Origin: Sphingobacteriaceae bacterium
GTDB taxonomy: Bacteria; Bacteroidota; Bacteroidia; B-17B0; Aurantibacillaceae
Assembly: GCA_016705695.1 (NCBI GenBank)
Contig: JADJLA010000004.1
Span: forward strand, 242,104 to 306,103
Direction of reading: 5' to 3'
DNA length: 64,000 bases
The notes under the pieces are model-generated. The model was not told the DNA's origin. It worked only from the letters and a program-made list of their open reading frames with translations, and ran no database searches. Made by a program: the position numbers and the translations under genes. Every line of letters starts with the position of its first letter. Position 1 is the stretch's first letter. This document shows positions 17,703 to 27,169 of this stretch, piece by piece.

Positions 17703-20559
17703 TCATCTATTACAAATCCCTTTATAATCGCAGAATTCACAAATTTTAAGGTCATCGGTTTGCCCAAAAGGCTTTGATACATCAACGATCCGGCCTACAA
17801 AAGAACTTAAATGGCCCTCCATATCGCTCATTAGGTCTGTACTAAATTCCAGGTCTTGCTTATCGGCACCAACAATTTGTTTTGGTTTCTTTAAGAATTT
17901 CTTAAAGGGAATAATACCCGGTTGAAGCTGCTTTAAATACTCAGGTTTGTTTTTATACACCAACCAAACGTAAATAAATAACTGAAGCTGTTTATTGTAA
18001 TTAATATCTTCAAATACCGTTTCAAAATTGGTGAAGGTAAATTTATCTGAATCTTTTACTGAATTCTTATAATCGATCACGCGAATTTTTCCACCGAAAT
18101 CATCAATACGGTCAATTTTTCCCTGAACGTAAAAAGTTTCTTGCTTGTTGTTTACGTTTACTTGCAGTGGAGCTTTCCAAGAACTTTCCAAAAACAAGAT
18201 CTTCAAAAATTTATTCTGTTTCTTTAAAGCCTTTACATTTTCTTTATCCAGATCGATCAAACGCTTTACGTAAACTTTTAAAACTTCTATTTGCAAATAA
18301 TTTTTCCCTTGTAAAGGAGATGAATCCTTAAAAAATTCTTTAAATGCCTTTTCAACTTCTTTTTCCAATTCGGAAAGCATTTTTAATAGGTCTTCTTCAG
18401 CTAAATTTTTATTGATATAAGGCTTGTATAGATTTTCCAAAGCCAAATGCAATATCGATCCAAAGGTATTTGCTTCGGCGCTCTCCTCTACTTCTTTTAT
18501 TTCCTTTAATCCGGCACCATATCTATAATAAAATTTTAAAGAGCATTCTTTAAATGTATTTAATGCTGAAGGAGAAATTCCTCCAAACTCATCACTGCTT
18601 CTTGCTTTGGTAAGGATCTTCTCTAAGGTTTGCTCATTCTTTTCAATGCTTATTGCATCATCTACATACACCGGAGAAGCTGAAACTGCCACATGTTCGG
18701 TAATTTGATGATCAGAATGGTAATGCTTTAATTCAAATTGCAATTGAGAAATGAATCTACTCTTCTCTCCTTTTCCCATTTCATCCGTTTCGCTATCGTA
18801 AATTAAATGAACAAAACTACTGCGCTGTAATAATCTGTAAAAGTGATAGGCATAAATGGCATCCTTTTCATAATACAAAGGCAAACCAAATAAACGTTTC
18901 AAGTCGTTTGGTAAAAATGAGTTCACCGTTTTTCCCGAAGGTAAAACGCCTTCGTTAACTCCTACCATGATCAAATATTCAAAATCCAAAGTGCGCGTTT
19001 CCAAAACGCCCATAATTTGCAAACCTTTTAAAGGCTCGCCAATAAAGGGAACTGTGGCCGCACCAATGGTTTGTGTGTATAACTGACGGTACGAACGAAC
19101 ATCGGCATAATACATTGGATATTTTTGAAGTACATCGTTAATGCGCTTGAACGAACGCAATAAAACTTCCATGTATTCCAATTCCAAGTGAATGATGTTC
19201 GTTTCAAAAAGTTTGATATAATAATTACGAATTAGATCAATAACAGAAACTAAATTATTATTTCCATCCAAAGAAGATGGCCAAGGTTTAAAGATCTCGG
19301 AGATTATTTTTGGAAGCTCTCTGAATTTCTCCTGAATATACTTCTGATGAATAAAAACATAATTATCCTTGTTTATTTGATCGATAATTGCGCTGACATT
19401 AAATTTTTCATCCAAACTCTTTAGCAAAACACCAAAGAATGGATGTTGCAATACGGCAACAAACTCTTTAAAATAAACCGAGTCCGAACTTCTGCCTTTA
19501 TTTTGAAAATTTACTTGAATATTGAACAGTAGATCAATAAAACTATAAGCTTGCGTGTATCTTATAGGATATTCCATAGTAATATTCACATGCTCTACTT
19601 CTTTTGGCAATAATTTTAAAACAGGCCACAACAATCGCTCGTTGGCTAATACAACCGCTACTTTGGTCATGGATACATCATTATTGATCAATTTGATCAA
19701 TTCATCATGCACTAATTGCGCTTGGCCCATTTGTCCTGCAACAGCGGTGATGTGAATTTCTTTGGCTGTTTTGTAATGCTCGGCCGTAAATGAATTTTGT
19801 TTGACATCAAACACTTCCAAGTTTCTTCGCAAAAATAATCCTGCTTCCTGAGTTTTATCTTTGTAATAATAATTATCAATATCCCAAAGCATTTCGGCCT
19901 TTCCCGAACTTTGCAGCCAGGTATAAATTTTTGTTTCTGCGGCATTCAACGCGTTAAATCCGCAGAATAAGATCTTTGAAAATTTATTTAAAGAAGGATG
20001 ATCCTTAAAATTCTCTGATGCTTTTTTATATATCAATCCTTGGTAACCAATACCTCTTTTTAAAAGCTCTTGAGAAAAATGCACGTAAATATCCCCAATG
20101 CTTCCCATAAAATTGAGGTAATTCACCTGGGTAGTTCGTAAGCTCTTCCTGACCCAAACTCCAATTCTCAATTTCTTTGATGTCGGTTAAATTATTATAA
20201 ATCTGCCGGCTATCTACCAAATAACGATCGATCTCATTAAAATCCTGGATCATTAAATGTCCCCATTTACTAAATTTATCAAAAGGCTCCGGCTCGCCCT
20301 TTAAACATGCTAAATAACTCTCATATAAAAACGCGATCAAGTCAATTTCATCGGCTTGTTTTAAACCGCTCAACGCTTCAATAAATTCTTCAGCGCTCTG
20401 GATATCAGGCAGCCAAGTGGTTTTGGTAAATACTTGCTTAAAGTGATCTTTCAAAAAAACCGAACCCCTTTTGCTTGGAAGTACAATGCAAACGTTTTCT
20501 ACACTATCTTTGTAGTGCGTATGAATATGATGCGCTATTAAATTTAAAAATGCCTGCAT
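17703..20559 (-). CDS. PD-(D/E)XK nuclease family protein (AddB-like), frame broken near 20136
   Basis: Once one surplus base at 20135/20136 is ignored, the gene from ATG 20559 (MQAFLNLIAHHI) encodes 951 aa, typical of the Bacteroidota AddB-like family. The N-terminus has a degenerate helicase-like region (VCIVLPSKRGSVFLKDHF). The C-terminus has a RecB-type nuclease domain (GKIDRIDDFGGKIRVIDYKN) and cysteines fitting a 4Fe-4S staple (ECSLKFYYRYGAG and CEFCDYKGIC). Predicted role: exonuclease subunit in recombinational repair; no AddA is in the window. The start codon overlaps that of the divergent small gene at 20558. Confidence 0.87.
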
Positions 20560-20803
20560 GCAAAAGCCTGAAGTTATACATTTTCCCATTTACCGTAAGT
20601 ACACTAACAACAAACGTTTTTATAAAATTATCAATACTAAGGAGTTTGAGGAATTGCAGATCGTTGGTTCAAAAACCCTCATAAATCACATAAAAGCCAC
20701 GCAATTCCCCGAATTTGTTTTTATTAACGACCTAATTGAGAAAACCGGCGATTTTACAGTTGAGATAAGTGAGGAAGAGTATTTTCAGCACAGGATCGCT
20801 TGA
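20558..20803 (+). CDS. Small conserved hypothetical protein
   Basis: 81 aa, cytoplasmic, not assigned to a family with confidence. It has the look of a short alpha/beta protein (IHFPIYRKYTNNKRFYKI, FVFINDLIEKTGDFTVEIS). Its ATG shares the CATG palindrome with the start of the divergent AddB-like gene, so both genes begin inside each other's upstream region. The codon pattern resembles its neighbours. Confidence 0.6.
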   Translation: MQKPEVIHFPIYRKYTNNKRFYKIINTKEFEELQIVGSKTLINHIKATQFPEFVFINDLIEKTGDFTVEISEEEYFQHRIA

Positions 20804-21158
20804 TTCACACGAGTTATCTTGCCTCAAATTTTTAATAAATTAAATACTCGAACTTGAAAATGTGCCTTTGTAATTTGGGCGCCATTTCGCGCTTTCACTG
20901 CAAGCCAGTTCAAATTTTGTAGTATTTGTTGGGCTGTGGTGGCTTCCGTTGGTCGCCTCCTCGCTCCACAAATACTTAACAAAATTTTTCACTGGGCTTT
21001 CCGTTCAATCGCGGGCGCAGCATCCCACCTAATGTACGGTAAAAATTATATTTCGTCTTTGAACATTATCTATAATGCATTTTTTTAAACCAACCTCAGT
21101 AAAATTCCACAATTCGTGGACAAAAAGTCGTACAGAATTCTTTCCATTATGAATTTTT
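20804..21158. other. 355-base intergenic region with a GC-rich hairpin element
   Basis: No gene seen. Imperfect inverted arms at 20912-20929 and 20968-20987 (AAATTTTGTAGTATTTGT against ACAAATACTTAACAAAATTT) enclose a GC-richer 38-base loop. Outside the arms lie GC-rich segments (GCGCTTTCACTGCAAG; CGCGGGCGCAGCATCC) that stand out from the AT-rich surroundings. It looks like a dispersed repeat of unknown type. Confidence 0.5.
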
Positions 21159-22628
21159 ATGGTAACGTTTCGGCATTTTTACGTTATCTTTAAAACCATC
21201 AAAAAACATCTCACATACGCGTTAATTTTTATTGGACTTTTGGGGACAGTATTGGCTCAAAACGTGACCATTAAAGGCAAAGCGCACAAATCGCATATCA
21301 ATAAGCGAATTGATGTTTATACTTATCAGGATCTTGTTACCAAATTAAAATTGAAAGAAGCTACTGATACCGTTGCGGCAGATGGCTATTTTGAATTGAA
21401 ATTTCATACCTCGTATACACAACCGGTATTTGTTCAAATTGATAATTATATTGGGAAGTTATATGTAAAACCCGATTATGTATACGGAATTCTTTTTCCG
21501 GAAATAGATGAGCAATTTAAATATTACGAAAATGCAGAGCTTCCGGTAAATTTGAGTTTAATTGGTGGCGATACCACTGAGTTGAACATGCTCATTTTTG
21601 ATTATGAAGAATTGTACACCAACGTTTTTACACCCAAAGGAAATCAGTTCTTAACGCATCACATGCTTTTTAAAAGAGCAGATTCATTAAAGATCCTTTG
21701 CGATAAACGTTATGCGGGCATTAAGGATCCTTATTTCACTAATTATTATACCTACCAAATTGCAGGCATCAATGCCAGTCTATCACGCGGCGAAAAAGCT
21801 TTAATAAATGCCTTCATCGCCAATAAAAAGATCCAGTATCATAATTTTGAGTACATGAGTTTTTTTGCGCAGTGTTTTAATAATTATCTCAATACAATGG
21901 CGTCTTCTAAAAAAGGAACTACCTTGTATAAGATCATTAATCAAGATGCTAGTCTGCAAGAATTAAATGATTTTTGCCGTGGCGATCAATTTTTAAAGAA
22001 CGATAGCTTGCGCGAATTAGTGATCATAAGGAATTTATGGGAAATGTATTTTAATCCCGAATTTAATACCGAATCCATTGAAGCCATTACTTCAAAGATA
22101 AACACCACTACAAAAATTGAAGAACATAAATTGCTTACCGATTATATGCTCAAAAACTTTTTTAAAATGCAGCCAGGCCTTCCCGCTCCTATGTTCTTTG
22201 CACGCGGACGATTTGGAGGTTTAGAGTCGTTTGAAAAAGCAAAAGGCCGTTGGACCTACCTCAATTTCTTTTCTACAAAAAATAACGAAACTCTAAAGGA
22301 AATGGCCAAAATTGCCGACCTCAGAAAAAAGTATAAAGACAAAATGAATTTTGTAAGCGTGTGTTTAGATGATAGCTTAAATTCATTTATGGAGTACATT
22401 GCTCAAAACCCCAAATATGATTGGCCCATTTGGTTCAACAATGTGGGCGGCGTTAAACAAACGGCTAAAGAATTGTACAATGTTATTGGAACCGAAGCTT
22501 ATTTTTTGATCAATAATTATGGAACACTCGCGCTTTCTCCTGCTACGGCTCCATCCAAAGGAATTGAGTATAAATTCAATGCTATTTTTAAAGTGAAAAA
22601 GAAAACCACCAAAACGGGCATACGATGA
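21159..22628 (+). CDS. Exported thioredoxin-fold protein lacking the CXXC motif
   Basis: 489 aa. A hydrophobic segment around 18-33 (LTYALIFIGLLGTVLAQ) is a signal peptide, which makes the N-terminus rather long; the start is uncertain. Residues 35-330 resemble the DUF4369-like plus helical region of Bacteroidota TlpA/ResA proteins. The C-terminus (from about 350) has a thioredoxin-like fold (RWTYLNFFSTKNNETLKEM, FVSVCLDDSLNSF, ELYNVIGTEAYFLINNYG). The redox CXXC is replaced by non-cysteine residues, so thiol-disulfide activity is unlikely. Its stop overlaps the rluA-type gene (ATGA). Confidence 0.72.
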   Translation: MVTFRHFYVIFKTIKKHLTYALIFIGLLGTVLAQNVTIKGKAHKSHINKRIDVYTYQDLVTKLKLKEATDTVAADGYFELKFHTSYTQPVFVQIDNYIGKLYVKPDYVYGILFPEIDEQFKYYENAELPVNLSLIGGDTTELNMLIFDYEELYTNVFTPKGNQFLTHHMLFKRADSLKILCDKRYAGIKDPYFTNYYTYQIAGINASLSRGEKALINAFIANKKIQYHNFEYMSFFAQCFNNYLNTMASSKKGTTLYKIINQDASLQELNDFCRGDQFLKNDSLRELVIIRNLWEMYFNPEFNTESIEAITSKINTTTKIEEHKLLTDYMLKNFFKMQPGLPAPMFFARGRFGGLESFEKAKGRWTYLNFFSTKNNETLKEMAKIADLRKKYKDKMNFVSVCLDDSLNSFMEYIAQNPKYDWPIWFNNVGGVKQTAKELYNVIGTEAYFLINNYGTLALSPATAPSKGIEYKFNAIFKVKKKTTKTGIR

Positions 22629-23344
22629 GTTATAATGTAAATCCCAGCAGTATTTGGCCCGAGCAAATTGCTTACGAAGATAATCACATCATGATCGTAA
22701 ATAAATTGCCCTCTGAAATTGTACAAGGAGATAAAACCGGAGATATTGCCCTTACCGATAAAGTAAAAAACTTTATTAAGATTCGTGATAAAAAACCAGG
22801 CAATGTGTTTTGCGGACTCGTACATCGTTTGGATAGACCCGTGAGTGGTTTAGTGATCCTCGCCAAAACAAGTAAAGGCTTATCGCGCTTAAACGAAGTG
22901 TTTCGCGAAGGGAAAATTGAAAAGTATTATTTGGCGGTTGTAAAAAACCGTCCGCCTAAAGAAAAAGACACTTTAGTACACTACATTTTAAAGAACGAAA
23001 AGAGCAATACTTCTAAAGCCCATGTAAAACCTGTAGCGCACGGACAAGAAGCAAAATTGGAATACGAGATCTTGGCCACTTCTGATAATTACACACTTTT
23101 AAAAATAAAACTTCATACAGGGCGTCATCACCAGATCCGCGCGCAATTAAGTGCTATTGGTTGCCCAATTAAAGGCGATCTTAAATATGGTTTTGATAGA
23201 AGCAATAAAGCAGGTTTTATTCATCTTCATAGCTATATGTTAGAATTTGAACAGCCCATAAAAAATGAGAAGCTAAAGGTTTCTGCTTGGCCAATTGTGG
23301 ATGATCCTATTTGGAATTACTTTAAAAAGAGCTTGGGAATTTAA
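22625..23344 (+). CDS. RluA-family 23S rRNA/tRNA pseudouridine synthase
   Basis: 239 aa. Converts uridine to pseudouridine in RNA. The catalytic Asp70 lies in HRLDRPVSGLVILAKT, followed by EKYYLAVV and the C-terminal LHTGRHHQIRAQL and GDLKYGF motifs. There is no S4 domain, as in the short Bacteroidota members. The exact RNA site is not predictable. Translation is coupled to the upstream thioredoxin-fold gene. Confidence 0.92.
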   Translation: MSYNVNPSSIWPEQIAYEDNHIMIVNKLPSEIVQGDKTGDIALTDKVKNFIKIRDKKPGNVFCGLVHRLDRPVSGLVILAKTSKGLSRLNEVFREGKIEKYYLAVVKNRPPKEKDTLVHYILKNEKSNTSKAHVKPVAHGQEAKLEYEILATSDNYTLLKIKLHTGRHHQIRAQLSAIGCPIKGDLKYGFDRSNKAGFIHLHSYMLEFEQPIKNEKLKVSAWPIVDDPIWNYFKKSLGI

Positions 23345-23425
23345 CCACGAAAAACACGAAAATAAGAGGCAAACACGAAACCTTTTGTGTTTTTCGTGAA
23401 AAATTTTCGTGCCTTTCGTGGTTAA
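23341..23425. repeat. palindromic intergenic repeat after the pseudouridine synthase gene
   Basis: Arms at 23341-23363 (TTAACCACGAAAAACACGAA...) and 23402-23425 (...TTTTCGTGCCTTTCGTGGTT) are inverted with about two mismatches. A second CACGAAA/TTTCGTG pair lies inside. The stop codon of the upstream gene is inside the left arm, so the hairpin may also act as terminator. Confidence 0.6.
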
Positions 23426-23518
23426 AATTGTCCTAAAAATGTAAAAAAAGCTAAAAACACAATACCCTCCCCCTATTGTAGTTTCACTTATAATCTTATT
23501 TTTACAATTTCGCAACTT

Positions 23519-25342
23519 ATGGGTAATTATATATTTTTAGTTCTAGTATTGTCTTCGTTTTTTGGTTTAAGCAAATTATTTGCAAAAGCCGGTATTGATA
23601 GTTGGAAGGCTTGGGTTCCTATTTACAACTTTTTTGAATTAAGCAAAGCGCTTAAAAAACCATGGTGGTGGGCGCTCATCATGATCGTTCCGGGTGTGAA
23701 CATTATGATGTACGGCGTTTACGGATTTAATGTAGCCCGCGCATTCAATAAACCAAGCAATACCGATCTTTGGTTCGCGTCTTTTCTCCCATATATTTTC
23801 TTCGTAAAAATTGGAATGGATCCAACCGCCAAATTTATTGGACTGGATAAATTCAAGAATGAACCAAGTACCATTATTAAAAATTGGGTAGACCCAATAG
23901 TGTTTGCTATTATTGCTGCGTCTATCATTCGCGGATACTTTATTGAAGCCTTTACTATTCCAACTTCCTCTTTAGAAAAATCATTGATGGTGGGAGATTT
24001 TCTTTTTGTAAATAAATTTGCGTACGGACCAAAACTTCCTCAAACACCGCTTTCGTTTCCGTTTGCGCATCACACTATTCCGGGAGCAAATACAAAATCG
24101 TATTTAGAGTGGTTAAAACTTCCTTATTTCCGTTTACCGGGTTTTGGACACGTAGAGAACAACGATATTGTTGTTTTTAATTATCCTGATGGAGATACAG
24201 TGTTATTGAATTTTCAGGATAGAAGTTATTATCAAGTAGTGCGCGATCTTGCGGACGACATGAAAATGAAAGGTCTGCAATACGATTCAAGTAAAACAGA
24301 TGCTTATTACATGATGATGGCGCGCAATTATTTGAATGATGATAGCAATCCATTAGGCGAAGTAAAAGTTGGAAAAATTGTTGCTCGTCCTGTTGATAAG
24401 CGCGAACACTACGTAAAACGTTGTGTGGCTATTGCAGGCGATAAATTTGAAGTACGTGATGGCGAAGTTCATATTAACGACAAAAAACAAGCAACGCCCG
24501 AAAAAGCGCAACATTATTATTATGTAGCCACCAACAATTCGTTGTTTGGCGAGATCACTCAAAGTAAAGAAGGAGGATTTCCAACTTTAACGAATCAAAA
24601 ATTACTTGACGAATTAGATATTTACGCGGATGAGGCTGTGCGCAGAGAACTAATAAGAAATGGTGATACAACAACCTATTATTTAAATATGCCTGCGGAT
24701 GTTGCCGCTAAAGTAAGACAAATGCCGGGTGTATTATCGGTAAAAAAATATGTGGAGCCTAAAGGCGACTATGATGCGCGTGTGTTCCCTCACCGATCGG
24801 CCTTTGGTTGGAACAATGATAATTTTGGTCCGCTTATTATACCAAAAGCAGGATTAACTGTTCCTATTGATACGCATAATGTTTGCTTGTACGAAAAAGC
24901 AATGAATACCTACGATGATGGCATTCATCAAGTAGAAGTAAAAGGAAAAGATGTATTGTACGATGGAAAACCTATCACCTCTTATACCTTTAAACAAGAT
25001 TATTATTTTATGATGGGAGATAACCGTCATAATAGCGCAGATAGCAGAAGTTGGGGATTAGTGCCCTTTGATCATATTGTAGGCTCACCGTTTTTTGTGT
25101 GGTTAAGCATTAAATATTCGGAGAAGAACCAAATAAGTGGAGCAAGTTTTGTTAAAGGACTCTTTAAAAACAGTAAAGAGGGCAAATATCGCTGGGATAG
25201 ATTCCTGTGCTATGTAGATGATGGTAAACTACATTCAATTAAAATACCATTTTTGGTAACAATTTTCGCCATTTGGGGTGCAACCAGATGGAACCGTTTA
25301 CGTAAAGAAAAGATGAAACCAAAAGCCAAAGGTGCTAAATAA
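23519..25342 (+). CDS. lepB: Signal peptidase I with N-terminal DUF5684 membrane region
   Basis: 607 aa, much longer than a minimal LepB. Residues 1-110 form a DUF5684-like multi-helix membrane region (WKAWVPIYNFFELSKALKKP). The S26 domain starts after a helix at about 125-145. Catalytic Ser151 lies in IPTSSLEKSLMVGD and the general base Lys300 in YVKRCVAIAGD; MGDNRHNSADSRSWG is the conserved late box. An insertion separates the boxes, as in other Bacteroidota. It removes signal peptides from exported proteins at the inner membrane. The next gene overlaps its stop. Confidence 0.93.
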   Translation: MGNYIFLVLVLSSFFGLSKLFAKAGIDSWKAWVPIYNFFELSKALKKPWWWALIMIVPGVNIMMYGVYGFNVARAFNKPSNTDLWFASFLPYIFFVKIGMDPTAKFIGLDKFKNEPSTIIKNWVDPIVFAIIAASIIRGYFIEAFTIPTSSLEKSLMVGDFLFVNKFAYGPKLPQTPLSFPFAHHTIPGANTKSYLEWLKLPYFRLPGFGHVENNDIVVFNYPDGDTVLLNFQDRSYYQVVRDLADDMKMKGLQYDSSKTDAYYMMMARNYLNDDSNPLGEVKVGKIVARPVDKREHYVKRCVAIAGDKFEVRDGEVHINDKKQATPEKAQHYYYVATNNSLFGEITQSKEGGFPTLTNQKLLDELDIYADEAVRRELIRNGDTTTYYLNMPADVAAKVRQMPGVLSVKKYVEPKGDYDARVFPHRSAFGWNNDNFGPLIIPKAGLTVPIDTHNVCLYEKAMNTYDDGIHQVEVKGKDVLYDGKPITSYTFKQDYYFMMGDNRHNSADSRSWGLVPFDHIVGSPFFVWLSIKYSEKNQISGASFVKGLFKNSKEGKYRWDRFLCYVDDGKLHSIKIPFLVTIFAIWGATRWNRLRKEKMKPKAKGAK

Positions 25343-26225
25343 GATCTTTTTATATTTAAAACAATTTACCTGGTTCGTTAACGGCATCATTGCCTTGTTC
25401 ACGTTTTTCATTCTGAAAGTATTTGTATTTGAGTTTTGCGTGGTGAATAGTGCTGATATGGCCGATACCATTCACAAGGGCGATATTGTATTTGTAAATA
25501 AATTGGTGTTTAATTACGAAAAAGAAGACGTATTGTATTTTGAATTTCCGGCAAAGGACAGAGGCGAGAAAAAAGCATTTTTTATGCAGCGCTTAGTGGC
25601 CGAGCCCGGAGATACGGTAATGATCATGAACAAGACCATTTTTACCAATGATCGCATTTTTGATGATCCGCTCAGTATTAAATTCAATTATATTTTAGAT
25701 ACTGATACCGCCAAAATTGATTCACTCACACGAGCGCGTTATAAATTATTTGAAGGCGGTTCTATTTCTAAAAAAGGAAAATACGCTTACTCGTTAACCA
25801 ATTCGCAAGCCGATAGTGTAAAGCGTTTGTACTTTGTAAAGAACATGGAAATGCGCACCGAAAAAGCGGATATATACGATGAGCGCGCTTTCCCCTACTC
25901 GCGTTTGTATTCGTGGAATGCCGATAATTTTGGGAAATTATATGTGCCTAAAAAGAATGATACGTTGGTTTTAGATACTGTAAGCATTAAACTGTACAGC
26001 AAAATAATTAGCACGTACGAAAAAAATAAATTAGAGATAAAGAACGATTCTATTTTTATTAATGATGAACTCACTAAACATTACAAAGTAAAACAAGATT
26101 ATTATTTTGTGATGGGCGATAACCGCGATAATGCCATTGATAGCCGACAATGGGGATTTTTACCAAAGAGTTATATTAAAGGAAAAGTGTTGGGAGTTTT
26201 AGTTCATACTACTTCGGTCAATTGA
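25332..26225 (+). CDS. Signal peptidase I paralogue with degenerate catalytic dyad
   Basis: 297 aa, GTG start overlapping the lepB stop by 11 bases. One N-terminal membrane helix (about 13-36), then S26 boxes: NSADMADTIHKGDIVFVNKL, FMQRLVAEPGDTV and MGDNRDNAIDSRQWG. In the active-site box the residue before Met, normally the nucleophilic Ser, is Asp42. The general-base Lys position is Gln86. The GDNRDN box is intact, so the fold should be kept while the protease activity is likely lost. It may act as a partner or chaperone of the active LepB (inference). Confidence 0.88.
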   Translation: MLNKIFLYLKQFTWFVNGIIALFTFFILKVFVFEFCVVNSADMADTIHKGDIVFVNKLVFNYEKEDVLYFEFPAKDRGEKKAFFMQRLVAEPGDTVMIMNKTIFTNDRIFDDPLSIKFNYILDTDTAKIDSLTRARYKLFEGGSISKKGKYAYSLTNSQADSVKRLYFVKNMEMRTEKADIYDERAFPYSRLYSWNADNFGKLYVPKKNDTLVLDTVSIKLYSKIISTYEKNKLEIKNDSIFINDELTKHYKVKQDYYFVMGDNRDNAIDSRQWGFLPKSYIKGKVLGVLVHTTSVN

Positions 26226-26289
26226 TAAGCAGCTCACAAATATCGTTTTTAATTACCACGACCTTCGTAGTACAAAGCAAAGATAAACC

Positions 26290-26910
26290 ATGAAAATAGT
26301 TTTGGGCAGTGCCTATTGGCCCAATATACAATACCTGTATTATGTTTTGAATGCTGATTCAATTTGTATTGACCTACACGAACATTACCAAAAACAAAGT
26401 TACCGTAACCGCACAAAAATATTGAGCGCTAATGGAGAATTAAGCTTGAGTATACCGGTAAAAAAATTTGCTGAACATGCGCCTGTAAAAGACGTTGAGA
26501 TCAGCTACGCCGAAGATTGGCAAAAACAACATTGGCGCTCCATCACCAGCGCCTATAAAAACTCGCCCTACTTTGATTTTTTAGAAGATGAATTACGCTC
26601 ATTTTACGATCGTGAATATAAATTCCTTCACGAGTACAATGCCGAACAATTAAAATGGATCATCAGGGCTTTTCGTTTAAAAAAAGACATTAGCTATTCG
26701 GCCGCTTATATAGAAGACCCCACTTTTACCGACCTGCGAGCAGAGATCCATCCTAAAAAAGCTATACAAAACAAACGTGTAGCTGAATTACTACAGCAAG
26801 CCTATTACCAAACCTTTTCAGATAAAATGGGCTTTGTGCCTAACCTTTCGGTGTTAGACCTCATATTTAATGAGGGGATAAAATGTGTTAATAATTACAT
26901 TCTAAAATAG
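26290..26910 (+). CDS. WbqC-like family protein
   Basis: 206 aa, full family length. WbqC-like proteins are linked to O-antigen sugar loci but their reaction is not firmly established. Motifs: LGSAYWPNIQYLYYVL, KQSYRNRTKI, HWRSITSAYKNSPYFDFL and SDKMGFVPNLSVLDLIFNEG. Bases from about 26623 onward are repeated at 28117-28376 with about 93 percent identity, so this 3' end may have been replaced by an incoming copy. It ends IKCVNNYILK. Confidence 0.85.
   Translation: MKIVLGSAYWPNIQYLYYVLNADSICIDLHEHYQKQSYRNRTKILSANGELSLSIPVKKFAEHAPVKDVEISYAEDWQKQHWRSITSAYKNSPYFDFLEDELRSFYDREYKFLHEYNAEQLKWIIRAFRLKKDISYSAAYIEDPTFTDLRAEIHPKKAIQNKRVAELLQQAYYQTFSDKMGFVPNLSVLDLIFNEGIKCVNNYILK
26623..26882 (+). repeat. 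copy 1 of a 260-base direct repeat (wbqC 3' end)
   Basis: Matches 28117-28376 in the same orientation at a fixed offset of 1494 bases, with about 18 mismatches and no gap. Similarity starts abruptly at TTCCT and stops just after TTTAATGAGGGG. Confidence 0.85.
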
Positions 26911-26935
26911 AAAATATATACCTTGTGTATTGATA

Positions 26936-27157
26936 ATGGCAAAAAGCAAAAAACCTTCGGTTAAATATAGATCAGAAAGAATATCGGTCTTTGATTCTGT
27001 TGCAGAACAAGAAGCGTCTAGCTATCAAGCCATATCCAAAGAAGATCCTGTGAAACGAATTAAAGAAACTGTAAAATTAATTTTGAAGGTTTATGGTTAT
27101 ACAAATCAAAGTTTGAAAAGCAGAAAGAGCAGTAATAAGATCACTTTTGAATCCTAA
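26936..27157 (+). CDS. Small protein paired with the nucleotidyltransferase
   Basis: 73 aa from ATG 26936. A basic N-terminus is followed by the SVFDSVAEQEASSYQAIS pattern (an FxSxxEQxxxxY-like signature) and a helical segment. Many Bacteroidota nucleotidyltransferases of the next gene's type are preceded by a short ORF with such a signature, so the two probably form a unit, perhaps toxin-antitoxin-like. The function is not established. It lies 13 bases before the next gene. Confidence 0.6.
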   Translation: MAKSKKPSVKYRSERISVFDSVAEQEASSYQAISKEDPVKRIKETVKLILKVYGYTNQSLKSRKSSNKITFES

Positions 27158-27169
27158 TAATTCTCGTAA

